DNA of 64,000 bases from Alphaproteobacteria bacterium. Its GTDB lineage: Bacteria > Pseudomonadota > Alphaproteobacteria > Rickettsiales > UBA1997. Both the position numbers and the translations under genes were made by a program. Shown here one piece after another: positions 8,326 to 17,687 of this stretch. The notes beneath the pieces were generated by a model that searched no databases, had not been told where the DNA came from, and saw only the letters and a list, made by a program, of their open reading frames with translations. The DNA lies in assembly GCA_021151765.1 (NCBI GenBank), contig JAGKWR010000002.1, positions 62,001 to 126,000 of the forward strand. The letters run 5' to 3'. How positions within the stretch are numbered: the first letter of the stretch is position 1; each line of letters starts with the position of its first letter.

Positions 8326-9564
8326 TTACTGTTTGTTGAAATACAGGGTGACTAAACTTCCAAAAAAAATGGATAGAATCGATGCGATTAAAATTCCGAT
8401 TTTTACGCGGTCAAGAATTATCATTACTGAATCTGTAATTGTATTATTTTGCACAAAAGACAACTCACCGATAAATAAACTCATGGTAAAGCCAATAGCT
8501 GTAAAAATGACTACTGAGTAAAATTTAGACCAACTAACTCTAGCACCCAGATTCTTAGGCAATTCAGCTATTTTCATTTTAACAGCTACGAAACTAAACA
8601 ACATAACTCCAATCTGTTTACCGAAAAACAAACCACAAATAATTCCCAAAGTAAGAGAATCACATAAGTCATTTACAGAAATATTTGAGATTTTTACTCC
8701 ACTATTCGCCAAGGCAAAAATTGGTAAGATTAAAAAATTAACCCACGGAGAAATTCTATGCGCCAAATTCTTTAAAAAATCCTGATTATGAGTTTTTAAT
8801 GGAATAAAAAATGCTAACAAAACTCCGGCTAGAGTCGCATGAATACCTGATTTCAGAACGAATAGCCACAACAAAATTCCAAGTAACAAATACAGTACAA
8901 TGTTTCCTGAATTATAACGATTTAACAATCCAAGAACCACTAAAGGTATCAAACTTAACCCCAAAAAAACGAAGCTCAAATCTTGGGAATAGAAAGCTGC
9001 AATTATTACAATCGCCATCAAATCATCGAGCACTGCCAAAGTGACGATAAAAACTTTCAAACAATGTGGAATTCTTTTGCCGAAGAAACAAATTACTCCG
9101 TAAGCAAAAGCAATGTCCGTAGCAGTTGGTATTGCAAAACCTGTTAAATTTTGCGGCTTATTAAAATTGAAAGCACAAAAAATTATCGCCGGAACTATAA
9201 CTCCGCCGAAAGCTGCCAATGCCGGCAGTGAGATTTTCTTTACACTGTTCAACTCTCCAACCAAGATTTCTTTCTTAAGTTCAAGACCGATTAGAAAGAA
9301 AAAAATCGCCATCAGAGCATCATTAATCCAATCTTTGAGGGATAAATTTTTGTGGATCGATAAAAGGTCGATTGTAAGCGGCATTTGCTTGCCTAGTATG
9401 GCAAAATAATAGTCAGAGTAACTCGAATTAACCCAAATTAAAGCGCAAGCGGTTGCTAAAAACAGTAAAATTGCCGTTGCAGCTTCAAGTTCGAAGAATT
9501 TTTTTATTCTAGTTGGAAGTAATTTATATTTTGAAGTCTTCACCAAGATAAACCTTTTTAACAT
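8326..9564 (-). CDS. nhaA: Na+/H+ antiporter NhaA
   Basis: Inner-membrane electrogenic antiporter that exchanges external protons for cytosolic sodium (two H+ per Na+ in E. coli). About eleven to twelve membrane segments are visible. The ion-binding aspartate pair is in LAVLDDLMAI, and DIAFAYGV, KSGIHATLAGV and the GFTMSLFIGEL segment match the family. The open frame extends to a TTG at 9579, but the ATG at 9564 is preferred; a GTG at 9543 is also possible. All three overlap the 3' end of lptB (stop at 9524), so translation is probably coupled. A sodium antiporter downstream of lpt genes is not a conserved pairing that I know. Confidence 0.92.
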   Translation of the reverse strand: MLKRFILVKTSKYKLLPTRIKKFFELEAATAILLFLATACALIWVNSSYSDYYFAILGKQMPLTIDLLSIHKNLSLKDWINDALMAIFFFLIGLELKKEILVGELNSVKKISLPALAAFGGVIVPAIIFCAFNFNKPQNLTGFAIPTATDIAFAYGVICFFGKRIPHCLKVFIVTLAVLDDLMAIVIIAAFYSQDLSFVFLGLSLIPLVVLGLLNRYNSGNIVLYLLLGILLWLFVLKSGIHATLAGVLLAFFIPLKTHNQDFLKNLAHRISPWVNFLILPIFALANSGVKISNISVNDLCDSLTLGIICGLFFGKQIGVMLFSFVAVKMKIAELPKNLGARVSWSKFYSVVIFTAIGFTMSLFIGELSFVQNNTITDSVMIILDRVKIGILIASILSIFFGSLVTLYFNKQ

Positions 9565-10249
9565 CGGCGTTATTAACAATTTCGTCTTTTGTACCTGAAG
9601 TCAAAATCATGCCATCGTAAACAATATAAGCTCGATCCACAATTGATAAAGTTTCACGCACATTGTGATCAGTAATCAAAACACCAATATTTTTACGAGT
9701 TAGATGCGAAACCAAGATTCTAATATCATTTACCGCAATTGGATCAATACCAGCAAATGGTTCATCGAGTAAAATAAATGATGGATTTGATGCTAAAGCA
9801 CGAGCAATTTCCGCCCTTCTTCTCTCACCACCAGACAATGCCAAGGCGTGAGATTTTCTGATGTGAGTGATTGAAAATTCTTGTAGCAATTCTTCCAAGC
9901 GTTCTTTGCGCTTTACTGAATCTTGTTCGACAATTTCCAGAATCGAGTAAATATTCTCTTCTACAGTCATATCGCGAAAAATCGAGGCTTCTTGCGGTAA
10001 ATAGCCGATGCCAAGGCGGGCTCTTTGATACATTGGCATATCTGTAATATCGATCTGATCGAGAAAAATATTACCATGACCAACATTTACCAAACCAACA
10101 ATCATATAAAAACACGTGGTTTTTCCTGCGCCATTAGGACCAAGCAATCCGATAACTTCACCTTGTTTTATCTCAAAACTGATATCGCGAATAACGGTTT
10201 TTTTACCGTATTTTTTGCCTAAATTTTTTGCGCTTAAAACCTTAATCAT
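9524..10249 (-). CDS. lptB: LPS export ABC transporter ATPase
   Basis: Cytoplasmic ATPase of the LptB2FGC complex that extracts lipopolysaccharide from the inner membrane and pushes it towards LptA. All ABC motifs are present: Walker A GPNGAGKTT, Q-loop LPQEASIF, signature LSGGERRR, Walker B FILLDEP followed by FAGIDP, and the H-loop histidine in LITDHNVRET. FAGIDPIAV is characteristic of LptB. Length (241 aa) is normal. Its ATG overlaps the lptA stop codon (ATGA), so the two are translationally coupled. Confidence 0.96.
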   Translation of the reverse strand: MIKVLSAKNLGKKYGKKTVIRDISFEIKQGEVIGLLGPNGAGKTTCFYMIVGLVNVGHGNIFLDQIDITDMPMYQRARLGIGYLPQEASIFRDMTVEENIYSILEIVEQDSVKRKERLEELLQEFSITHIRKSHALALSGGERRRAEIARALASNPSFILLDEPFAGIDPIAVNDIRILVSHLTRKNIGVLITDHNVRETLSIVDRAYIVYDGMILTSGTKDEIVNNADVKKVYLGEDFKI

Positions 10250-10896
10250 TGCTGTTCTTTTGACTTTTTAAACTCTTTGGCATCGTCGCCAAGTATCACT
10301 GTAACTCTTTTATCAAAACCTACCGGATGTTCTTTTTGATCACCCACAAAGTAACTTTTTTTCGTGGCAATATGATGAATAAATTTGTCACCACGTGCCA
10401 CAGAAACTCCGTTATTCACCATAACATTTTTTTCCAAAACAAAAATATCTTGTTCTGGGTCGTAATATCCTTTATCGCCTACTGCTGTGAATTCATCACT
10501 AAAAATTCTAACTTTCTCGTTAGTGTAAACTCGCTTGATTACCGATTTATTTTTATTTGGTTCTCTATTTTGTTCTATTTTTTTTTCTGCGCCCTCTTCT
10601 GAAGTTTCTTCAGATTTCTGTTTTTCTAATTTCTTCTCTTTTTTTTCAGCATAGAGAATAGTCATTTTGTTGGATAAAAAACTGCTGTCATCTTTTTCAA
10701 CTACAACGTTACCAATAAAATTTACTTGTTCAGATTTTCTCTTGATGTCGATTATATCTGATCTTATTTTCGTCGGGCTTGTTTTGGAAGATTTAGGCGC
10801 GCTCTTTTCTTTCAATTCAACATCTTCTTGCGCAACAGCGAAGTCACACAAAAAAAGCAAAAACAATAATTTGAATATGATGAAGAACCTGAACAT
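10246..10896 (-). CDS. lptA: LPS transport periplasmic protein LptA (OstA-like)
   Basis: Periplasmic bridge protein that carries lipopolysaccharide between inner and outer membrane. From the chosen ATG at 10896 the product begins with a clear signal peptide (MFRFFIIFKLLFLLFLCDFA, then VAQ). It continues with OstA/LptA beta-jellyroll strands such as IIDIKRKSEQVNFIGNVVV and a later VFVLEKNVMVNNG-like repeat (residues FVLEKNVMVNNGVSVARGDK). A Lys/Glu-rich low-complexity insert of about 45 residues interrupts the domain, which is unusual. The open frame reaches 10968, but the extra 24 residues would precede the signal peptide. Adjacency to lptB supports the call; no lptC is seen next to it. Confidence 0.82.
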   Translation of the reverse strand: MFRFFIIFKLLFLLFLCDFAVAQEDVELKEKSAPKSSKTSPTKIRSDIIDIKRKSEQVNFIGNVVVEKDDSSFLSNKMTILYAEKKEKKLEKQKSEETSEEGAEKKIEQNREPNKNKSVIKRVYTNEKVRIFSDEFTAVGDKGYYDPEQDIFVLEKNVMVNNGVSVARGDKFIHHIATKKSYFVGDQKEHPVGFDKRVTVILGDDAKEFKKSKEQQ

Positions 10897-11401
10897 GAAA
10901 TTTAATCTAGGACGATTTATCTTCTTCGTTTTTATAGGTTTAATTGCAGGAATTATTGTTTTTAACACACCTAAAAGCCTTGACGCAGAAGAGCTGAAAC
11001 AATTTAACCGCGATCCTAAAAACTATAATGTTAAGTTGCAAATTTTAAATCCAAACAATTCCACAGTCGCTGAATTCATGGTTGCAGTTGCCGATGATGA
11101 CAATAAAAGAATGTATGGTTTGATGTTTTTAGAACAAATGCCACAAGACTTTGGAATGATTTTCCACTTCAACAAAAATTCTGAAGTTAACATGTGGATG
11201 AAAAACACAATGATCACCCTTGATATGCTTTTCATCAACGATCAAGGCGAAATTGTGACTATAAAAGAAAATACCAAACCTTATTCGCTAGACATCATTT
11301 CTTCGGAAAAACCTGTTACTCAAGTTTTGGAAATAAATGGCGGAATTTGCAAAAAACTCAGTATTAAAGTTGGTCAAAAAATAAGAATTTTAAAAGCGTA
11401 A
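10895..11401 (+). CDS. DUF192 family exported protein
   Basis: Starting at 10895 the protein has a basic N-terminus and one hydrophobic segment (RFIFFVFIGLIAGIIVF) acting as signal or anchor, then a DUF192 domain. The domain shows the typical VAVADDDNKRMYGLMFLEQMP, MWMKNTMITLDMLFI and a final VLEINGG segment. The molecular role of DUF192 proteins is not established. ATGs at 10877 and 10880 are alternatives. The frame is open back to 10667, but that part is only antisense to lptA. Its stop overlaps the hisD ATG (TAATG), making it the first gene of a coupled unit with hisD, bamD and bioA. Confidence 0.8.
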   Translation: MKFNLGRFIFFVFIGLIAGIIVFNTPKSLDAEELKQFNRDPKNYNVKLQILNPNNSTVAEFMVAVADDDNKRMYGLMFLEQMPQDFGMIFHFNKNSEVNMWMKNTMITLDMLFINDQGEIVTIKENTKPYSLDIISSEKPVTQVLEINGGICKKLSIKVGQKIRILKA

Positions 11402-12705
11402 TGAAAATATTTGTTATCCAAGACAAGCTGACTTCCAACCTCGAATCTTCAGCAAAATCAAGCTTTTATCAATTCATAACCAAATCGCAACAAGATGGCG
11501 AAAGCGTTAATGCTAAAGTTGAAGAAATTATCGCACAGACCAAAAAATCTGGAGACGCTACTCTGATCAAACTTTCCAATCAATTCGATAAAACCAAATT
11601 CAAGAAAGCTGCTGATTTTGTAGTTAGTGAAAAAGAAATTAATGCTGCCGAAAAACTGGTCGATAAATCAATTAAATCAGCACTTGAGAAAGCTTTTAAA
11701 CGCATAAAATCTTATCACGAAAAACAACTTCCCCAAGATTTCCGTTACCGCGACAAAGAAGGAGTTGAACTCGGTAACTTATGGCGAGCTGTTGAAAGTA
11801 TCGGAATTTACACACCTGGTGGCACTGCTTCTTACCCAAGTTCAGTTTTAATGTCTGCCGTTCCAGCTCTTGTAGCCGGAGTTAAAGATATCTCGATGTG
11901 TGTTCCAACAAGTGCTGGCGCGATTAATCCTGCAGTTTTATTGGCAGCAAAAATTTGCGGCATAAAAAAAATCTACAAAGTGGGAGGAGCACAAGCTGTT
12001 GCAGCTTTGGCTTATGGCACCAAAACCATTTCCAAAGTTAATAAAATCGTTGGCCCAGGAAATTCATACGTAGCTGCTGCTAAAAAAATTCTTTTTGGAA
12101 CAGTTGGTATCGATATGATCGCCGGCCCAACTGACATTACGATAATCGCCGATAAAAATAATAATCCTGATTGGATCGCCGCTGATGCTTTGTCGCAGCT
12201 TGAACACGGAGCCGATTCTAAAGCCTTTATAATCACTAATGATGAAAACTTCGCCATCAAAGTTGTAGCTGCAATTCATAATATTGCTCACACTCTGCCA
12301 CGCTATGAAATCATTGAAAAAAGCATGGAAAATTCAGCAATTTTTGTGATTAAAAATATCGAAGATAGCGCGCATCTGGCTAATTTTATCGCACCAGAAC
12401 ATTTGGAAATCGCTACCAAAAATCCTGAAAAAATAATGCAAAAAATCAAAAACGCCGGTGCAATTTTCTTAGGAAATTATACTCCCGAAGCAATTGGAGA
12501 CTATATGGCCGGCCCAAGCCACACTTTACCAACTTCAGCTTCCGCAAAATTTTCTAGCGGTCTGTCTGTTTTTGATTTCCTAAAAAGAATTTCACTGATT
12601 TCTTGCACGCAAGAATCTTTCAATAAATTAGCCAAAAGCACTTCTACATTAGCTGAATGTGAAGGTTTGCACGCCCATAAATTAAGTGTTGATATTCGCA
12701 GATGA
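11401..12705 (+). CDS. hisD: Histidinol dehydrogenase
   Basis: Zinc enzyme oxidising L-histidinol to histidine with two NAD+. Length (434 aa) is normal. Family features are the GPGNSYVAAAKK loop, GIDMIAGPTDI, the zinc-region LSQLEHGADS and APEHLEI, and the C-terminal HTLPTSASAKFSSGLSVFDF. No other his gene lies in the window. It is embedded between DUF192 (1-base overlap) and bamD (4-base ATGA overlap). A scattered his pathway is common in alphaproteobacteria, but whether the full pathway exists cannot be told from here. Confidence 0.95.
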   Translation: MKIFVIQDKLTSNLESSAKSSFYQFITKSQQDGESVNAKVEEIIAQTKKSGDATLIKLSNQFDKTKFKKAADFVVSEKEINAAEKLVDKSIKSALEKAFKRIKSYHEKQLPQDFRYRDKEGVELGNLWRAVESIGIYTPGGTASYPSSVLMSAVPALVAGVKDISMCVPTSAGAINPAVLLAAKICGIKKIYKVGGAQAVAALAYGTKTISKVNKIVGPGNSYVAAAKKILFGTVGIDMIAGPTDITIIADKNNNPDWIAADALSQLEHGADSKAFIITNDENFAIKVVAAIHNIAHTLPRYEIIEKSMENSAIFVIKNIEDSAHLANFIAPEHLEIATKNPEKIMQKIKNAGAIFLGNYTPEAIGDYMAGPSHTLPTSASAKFSSGLSVFDFLKRISLISCTQESFNKLAKSTSTLAECEGLHAHKLSVDIRR

Positions 12706-13451
12706 TAAAAAAAATAATCCTAACAACTTGTTTACTTACTGTTGCTTTAAGCAGTTTTTCTTGTTCGAAAAAGAAGGAAGAAAAATCCAATGCTGAAATT
12801 GCCTATACCAAAGCAATGAAAAAGCTAAAAGATCGTGAATTTGTAAGCGCGGCTGAAGCTTTTAGCAAAATTGACGATGATTATCCTTTCTCAAAATGGG
12901 CAGTTAAAGCCCAAACTATGGCTGTTTATGCCTACTATAAAGAAGAAGATTACAATAAGTTAATCTCGACAGTTGATGATTTTATTCGTCTCAACCCAGC
13001 AAACAGCGATGTGTCTTACATGCTGTACATGAAAGGTCGTGCCTTTTTTAACCAAATTCCAGAAATTGATCGCGCCCAAGACAATACTCATGAGGCTTCT
13101 GCAACATTTCGCGAGTTGATCGCACGCTTTCCTGATTCACAATATTCAGAAGATGCACGCAAAAAATTATCCTACATTGATGAACATCTGGCCGGAGCTA
13201 AAATGTCGATTGGACGCTACGAAATTCGTAACAAAAATTATGTGGGCGCGATCGGTAATTTTACTGAAGTTACTGAGCGTTACCGCCTTACTAGCCAAGT
13301 ACCTGAGGCTTATTTTCGTCTCACAGAAATTTATTATAAAATTGGTATCAAAAAAGAAGCACTCGCTGCTTTCAATAATCTCAAAAGCACTTTTCCAAAC
13401 AGTGAATGGAAAAATTTAGCGACTAAAATCGACCCTGAATTATTTCAATGA
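12702..13451 (+). CDS. bamD: Outer membrane assembly lipoprotein BamD
   Basis: Component of the BAM complex that inserts beta-barrel proteins into the outer membrane. The signal peptide has a cysteine near residue 21 (SSFSCSKKK), an imperfect lipobox. After it come TPR-like helices: AYTKAMKKLKDREFVSAAEAF, PFSKWAVKAQ, FIRLNPANSDVSYMLYMKG and FPDSQYSEDARKKL. The final repeat with VPEAYFRLTEIYYKIG is also typical. Length (249 aa) matches BamD (YfiO/ComL). It overlaps hisD by four bases and bioA by four bases, so translation of the three is coupled. Confidence 0.9.
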   Translation: MIKKIILTTCLLTVALSSFSCSKKKEEKSNAEIAYTKAMKKLKDREFVSAAEAFSKIDDDYPFSKWAVKAQTMAVYAYYKEEDYNKLISTVDDFIRLNPANSDVSYMLYMKGRAFFNQIPEIDRAQDNTHEASATFRELIARFPDSQYSEDARKKLSYIDEHLAGAKMSIGRYEIRNKNYVGAIGNFTEVTERYRLTSQVPEAYFRLTEIYYKIGIKKEALAAFNNLKSTFPNSEWKNLATKIDPELFQ

Positions 13452-14692
13452 AAACTCGCGCTATTATTGGCTCCGACAATATTTGGCTGCCCTACACTCA
13501 AATGCAAAATCATTTGCCGCAGCTCGAAGTTTTGCGCACGAAAGATTGTAAAATTTTCCTCAAAGATGGTCGTGTTTTAATTGACGGAATCAGCTCTTGG
13601 TGGTCTGTGGCGCACGGTTACAATCATCCGCATTTAGTTAAAGAAATCACCAAACAAGTCAAAATTTTGCCGCATATTATGATGGCGGGATTTGCCGCCG
13701 ATCAAACTTACAAGCTGGCAAATCGCTTGTGTAATTTCGCAAAAATGGATCGTGTTTTCTTTTCCGATTCCGGATCAACAGCAGTTGAAGTTGCCATGAA
13801 AATGTGTTGGCAATTTCACATAAATAAAGGCGAAAAAACGCGTACGAAATTTATTTCATTTAAAAATTCTTATCACGGCGACACTACTGGCGCAATGTCT
13901 TTGGCTGATTTAAACAGCGGCATGCATCAAAAATTCGCTAATTTATTGCTACAAAATTTTTCGCTCGATTTACCCCAAAATACTCAAGATTTAATCGAAT
14001 TTGAAAATTTTATCGTCGCGCATAAATCACAACTTGCCGGAATTTTTGTTGAACCAATGGTGCAATGCGCTGGCGGTATGGTTTTTGGTGATGCACAAAT
14101 TTTACGTCAGATTTTTTTGATCGCCAAAAAACATCAAATTCTTTTCGTGGCCGATGAATGCGCTGTCGGGTTTTATCGCCTCGGCAAAAAATTTGGCTGT
14201 GATTTTGCAGAAATTTCACCAGATATTTTAACTTTAGGGAAAGCACTGACTGGCGGATTTGTTGGCTTGGCAGCAACTTTAACAACAAACGAGATTTTCG
14301 AAACTTTCCTCAGCGACTCGCTCGACAACGCTTTGATGCACGGACCAACTTTTATGGGCAACCCTCTTGCCTGTTCAGCTGCCAACGCTTCGCTCGATCT
14401 TTTTGAAAAATATGACTACGCCAAAAAAGTCGCCAAAATCGAGAAATTTTTACTGCGAGAATTAAACAAATGCCGCAGCAAAAAAAATGTCAAAGGTGTA
14501 CGCGTGATTGGCGCGATCGGTGTTGTCGAAATTGTCGGCGACTTCAGCAAAATGTTGGAATTACGCCAAAAATTTATCGCCGCCGGAGTATTCTTGCGCC
14601 CTTTCGCCAATTGTGTTTACGTCATGCCAGCCTTGAACATCAAAAAGAGCGATTTGCAAAAAATCACTGACGCTATCAACGCCATTTTGTAA
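13448..14692 (+). CDS. bioA: Adenosylmethionine-8-amino-7-oxononanoate aminotransferase
   Basis: PLP enzyme of biotin synthesis that uses S-adenosylmethionine to aminate 7-keto-8-aminopelargonate to 7,8-diaminopelargonate. The N-terminal IWLPYTQMQ and DGISSWWSVAHGYNHP segments are diagnostic for BioA among class III aminotransferases. The PLP site is visible as ADECAVGFYRLG, and the lysine is in LTLGKALTGGF. Length (414 aa) is normal. bioB/F/D are not in the window. It ends the DUF192-hisD-bamD-bioA unit; the convergent gap to the acyl-CoA synthetase has no clear hairpin terminator. Confidence 0.94.
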   Translation: MKTRAIIGSDNIWLPYTQMQNHLPQLEVLRTKDCKIFLKDGRVLIDGISSWWSVAHGYNHPHLVKEITKQVKILPHIMMAGFAADQTYKLANRLCNFAKMDRVFFSDSGSTAVEVAMKMCWQFHINKGEKTRTKFISFKNSYHGDTTGAMSLADLNSGMHQKFANLLLQNFSLDLPQNTQDLIEFENFIVAHKSQLAGIFVEPMVQCAGGMVFGDAQILRQIFLIAKKHQILFVADECAVGFYRLGKKFGCDFAEISPDILTLGKALTGGFVGLAATLTTNEIFETFLSDSLDNALMHGPTFMGNPLACSAANASLDLFEKYDYAKKVAKIEKFLLRELNKCRSKKNVKGVRVIGAIGVVEIVGDFSKMLELRQKFIAAGVFLRPFANCVYVMPALNIKKSDLQKITDAINAIL

Positions 14693-14723
14693 TTATTTTC
14701 AGCCCTGCCTTAGTTTAAAAAAT

Positions 14724-16469
14724 TTATTCAGCGTAAAAATTTGCAATCACTTCGCTGTATTTTTTTTCAAGAACTGCTCGCTTAAGTTTCATTGAAGGAG
14801 TTATGTCGCCGGATTCGATGGATATTGGCTGCGTTGCGATATGAAATTTTTGAATTTGTTCCCAGTGATCTAACTTAGAATTCAGAATTGTGATATTTTT
14901 TTCGACGAATTGTTGTAAAATTTTTGATTGTAGAAACTCAACATCATCGCCTTTGAAATTAAATTTTTGTTTGAATTTTTCCAAAGTTTCAAATTCGGGA
15001 AACAACAAAGCACTGGTAAATTTTCGCCCTTCCCCGATTACAACCGCGCCCAACAAAAAGCCTAAATTTTGCATTAATTTTTGTTCTAAAACTACCGGCG
15101 AAACATATTTTCCATTAGCGTTTTTGAAAACTTCTTTTTTGCGCCCAATAATTTTTACAAAACCATCAGCGTCAATTTCGGCAAGATCACCGGTTTTAAT
15201 CCAACCATCTTTCATAACTTCTGCAGTTTTTGCCGCATCGTTATGATATCCGCGCATAATATTTGAACCACTTGCCAGCAATTCGCCATCCTCAGCAATT
15301 TTAAGTTTTACGGAAGTAAAAGCTTTGCCAACAGTGCCGAATTTGTGATGATCCGGACAATTTGCCGCCAAAACTGGCGCACATTCTGTCATGCCGTAAC
15401 CACAATATAGTGCAACACCGATATTGCGATAAAAGCGTTCGATATCTTGTGACAAAGCTGCTCCACCACAAATCATCATACGCATTTTGCCACCTAAAGC
15501 AGCACGGAATTTTTTATAAACCAACACATCAAAAATTTTATCGAGCAGATTTTGCGGACACTCAACATCTTTACTCAAAGCACGTTTTATGGCTTTTTGG
15601 CCTAAAAATTTTTTGAAAAAACTACCATTTTCAACATTGTCTTTGATGCGCGCAAAAACTTTTTCCATCACTCGCGGCACAGTCGTCATCAAGTTTGGTT
15701 GCACTTCACGCAAAAAAACGCCGACATTTTTTACATCGTCAACAAAATGAACCTCAACACCTTGCGTAATGTAAAACATCATCACCATACGTTCAAAAAT
15801 ATGGGCTAAAGGCAGGAAAGACAAAACTACATCTTCTTTTTCTAAACGATAAAAAATCGCCGTATCGTGAATTTGCGAAACTAAATTTTGATGAGTTAAT
15901 TCAACGCCTTTGGGCTTTCCAGTGCTTCCCGAAGTATAAATTATTGTCGCTAAATCTTGCGGATTTGTCGCGCTGACTAAATCTGCAAAATTGTATTTTT
16001 GCTGCTGCGCTGCTTGGCGACCAATTTCTAATATTTCTTCAAAGCTCACTGCACCTTGCTTTCCGGCTGCATAAGAAATTATTTTTATGTCGGGATTATA
16101 ATTTCTAACTTGCTCTAAAACCGCGTCATTATCGGTGAAAAAATACGCAACTTTGGCGTCGTTAATTTCAAAAATTAAATTCTCGCTCGAAATATTATCA
16201 AAAATTGGAACTGTCACTGCACCAGCTAAAATGGAGGCGAAATCAACAATTAACCAGATTGGATTTTGATAAGAACAAATCGCCAAAGTTTGATTTTTCG
16301 TAACTCCAATTTCTTTCAGTCCGCAAGCAAAATGGAAGATATCATCACAAAATTGCTGATTGGAAAAACTGCGCCACTGACCATTTTCTTTGAAATTTAA
16401 AGCTCGCGCATTGTTGAACTGTTGTGCTTGAAAATCGATTAGTTGCGTTAAAGTTTTGAAATTGGCCAT
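14724..16469 (-). CDS. Long-chain acyl-CoA synthetase (AMP-forming)
   Basis: Activates fatty acids to acyl-CoA through acyl-AMP. ANL-superfamily motifs are clear: the P-loop-like TIIYTSGSTGKPKGVELTH near residue 180, YGMTECAPV near 355, the GWIKTGDLAEID hinge and the catalytic-lysine region GRKKEVFKNANGKYVSP. The overall organisation matches the FadD15/FACS subgroup of about 580-600 residues. The frame also offers a TTG at 16472; the ATG at 16469 is preferred and lies three bases after the stop of the upstream M48 protease gene, so the two are probably one transcript. It may serve host-lipid or membrane-lipid recycling; chain-length preference cannot be inferred. Confidence 0.88.
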   Translation of the reverse strand: MANFKTLTQLIDFQAQQFNNARALNFKENGQWRSFSNQQFCDDIFHFACGLKEIGVTKNQTLAICSYQNPIWLIVDFASILAGAVTVPIFDNISSENLIFEINDAKVAYFFTDNDAVLEQVRNYNPDIKIISYAAGKQGAVSFEEILEIGRQAAQQQKYNFADLVSATNPQDLATIIYTSGSTGKPKGVELTHQNLVSQIHDTAIFYRLEKEDVVLSFLPLAHIFERMVMMFYITQGVEVHFVDDVKNVGVFLREVQPNLMTTVPRVMEKVFARIKDNVENGSFFKKFLGQKAIKRALSKDVECPQNLLDKIFDVLVYKKFRAALGGKMRMMICGGAALSQDIERFYRNIGVALYCGYGMTECAPVLAANCPDHHKFGTVGKAFTSVKLKIAEDGELLASGSNIMRGYHNDAAKTAEVMKDGWIKTGDLAEIDADGFVKIIGRKKEVFKNANGKYVSPVVLEQKLMQNLGFLLGAVVIGEGRKFTSALLFPEFETLEKFKQKFNFKGDDVEFLQSKILQQFVEKNITILNSKLDHWEQIQKFHIATQPISIESGDITPSMKLKRAVLEKKYSEVIANFYAE

Positions 16470-16472
16470 CAA

Positions 16473-17588
16473 TTATAGAATATTTTTAATCAAACCAAAA
16501 ATTGTCTGAACTTTTAAGTATAAGTCAGGATTATGCTGCAGATAAGAACGAATCATCACATCAACACCTGAAGTTTTGGCGAAATACAAACAAATTATCA
16601 TCAAAAACATGATCGAAAAATAATTGGCGATCGAATCAAAAAAACGTGGCCCAATCATTGATTCTGTAATCTTAACATTTTGCACTTTAGCAATTCTTTT
16701 GGCGGTGCCGGGATGAGTTGAAAAAAGTGTAAAATAACCGCCTTTTCCAAGCATCGACAAAGCCAGTGCCATGTTGTGTCCGCCGAAAGCACGCGCTGAT
16801 TGATAATCACAACGAAATTCCAAAGAACGGCTGATAAAACGGCGTAAAAATTCGTAAACGTTATACACCACGAAACGATTAAAAAAAGTCAGCAAAAATC
16901 GCGTCACCGAATATAAATTTGTCATGATATAGCTATATTGTCGCATCGCTGGAATCATCACGAAAAATTGCGTAATTACTCGAAATATTGTAGTCAAAAC
17001 TGACGACACAAAATTGGTTACTTTTTGATTAGTGATGATCAAAAAACCCGGTAAAAAATCTTTATTCACAAGATGCGACATCTCATGCCCTATAATGCTG
17101 CGCAAGGCATTAAGGAATTTTTTTGGATCAGAACACTCAACCAAATAATGTTTAATTAAACCGTGAGTTAAAACTATCGCTTTTTTGTTGAAACTGCTCA
17201 CCGCGTAGGCGTTTATTTCATCAGAATTCTTAACGTATAAACGTACATTTTTTTCACCAAATTTAGTTTTAACTTGATCGAAAATATCGCTCAAAAAATC
17301 GTAATCTTTAATCTTGTCAAAACGCTTGCAGTTCTTCAAAGAAGAGCGCACAGAAAAGCCAAACAGAAAATCTAAAAATAAATAAAACAGCATCAAAAAG
17401 CTGATAACGAAAAAGATAAAACAAAAAACCAACTGTAATTTATTTAACATTCCATTATCTAAGGTAGAGTGATTTGCTCCCATATTAATCAATGGCAGAA
17501 GCGCAATCGTAAAAGGTGAAATCAAAACCATAATGTTAATTACGGTAATCACATAAACGAGAATCAAACTAATAGGTTTAGAGAACAT
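16473..17588 (-). CDS. M48-family membrane metalloprotease
   Basis: Integral membrane zinc protease related to HtpX/Ste24. Two N-terminal membrane segments come first (about residues 5-30 and 48-75). The catalytic HEMSH motif in SIIGHEMSHLVNKD lies near residue 167, followed by more hydrophobic segments. The third zinc ligand is probably the glutamate in SRSLEFRCDYQSA near residue 262, as in the family's ExxxD motif. The C-terminal end has another membrane helix. Such proteases act in membrane protein quality control; the substrate is unknown. It is transcribed just upstream of the acyl-CoA synthetase. Confidence 0.86.
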   Translation of the reverse strand: MFSKPISLILVYVITVINIMVLISPFTIALLPLINMGANHSTLDNGMLNKLQLVFCFIFFVISFLMLFYLFLDFLFGFSVRSSLKNCKRFDKIKDYDFLSDIFDQVKTKFGEKNVRLYVKNSDEINAYAVSSFNKKAIVLTHGLIKHYLVECSDPKKFLNALRSIIGHEMSHLVNKDFLPGFLIITNQKVTNFVSSVLTTIFRVITQFFVMIPAMRQYSYIMTNLYSVTRFLLTFFNRFVVYNVYEFLRRFISRSLEFRCDYQSARAFGGHNMALALSMLGKGGYFTLFSTHPGTAKRIAKVQNVKITESMIGPRFFDSIANYFSIMFLMIICLYFAKTSGVDVMIRSYLQHNPDLYLKVQTIFGLIKNIL

Positions 17589-17687
17589 GAATTTTCAGAA
17601 ATTTAAGAGAAAGAATGTTTGAAATTTTTTAATAACTTATTACTTAGGACATAAATTTTTCAATTCTTTAATCCTACTTTAACAAAA

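Noticed and set aside
10667..10894. Long N-terminal extension of the DUF192 gene
   Set aside because: It is antisense to the lptA coding region, lacks homology and precedes a clear signal/anchor segment starting near 10895.
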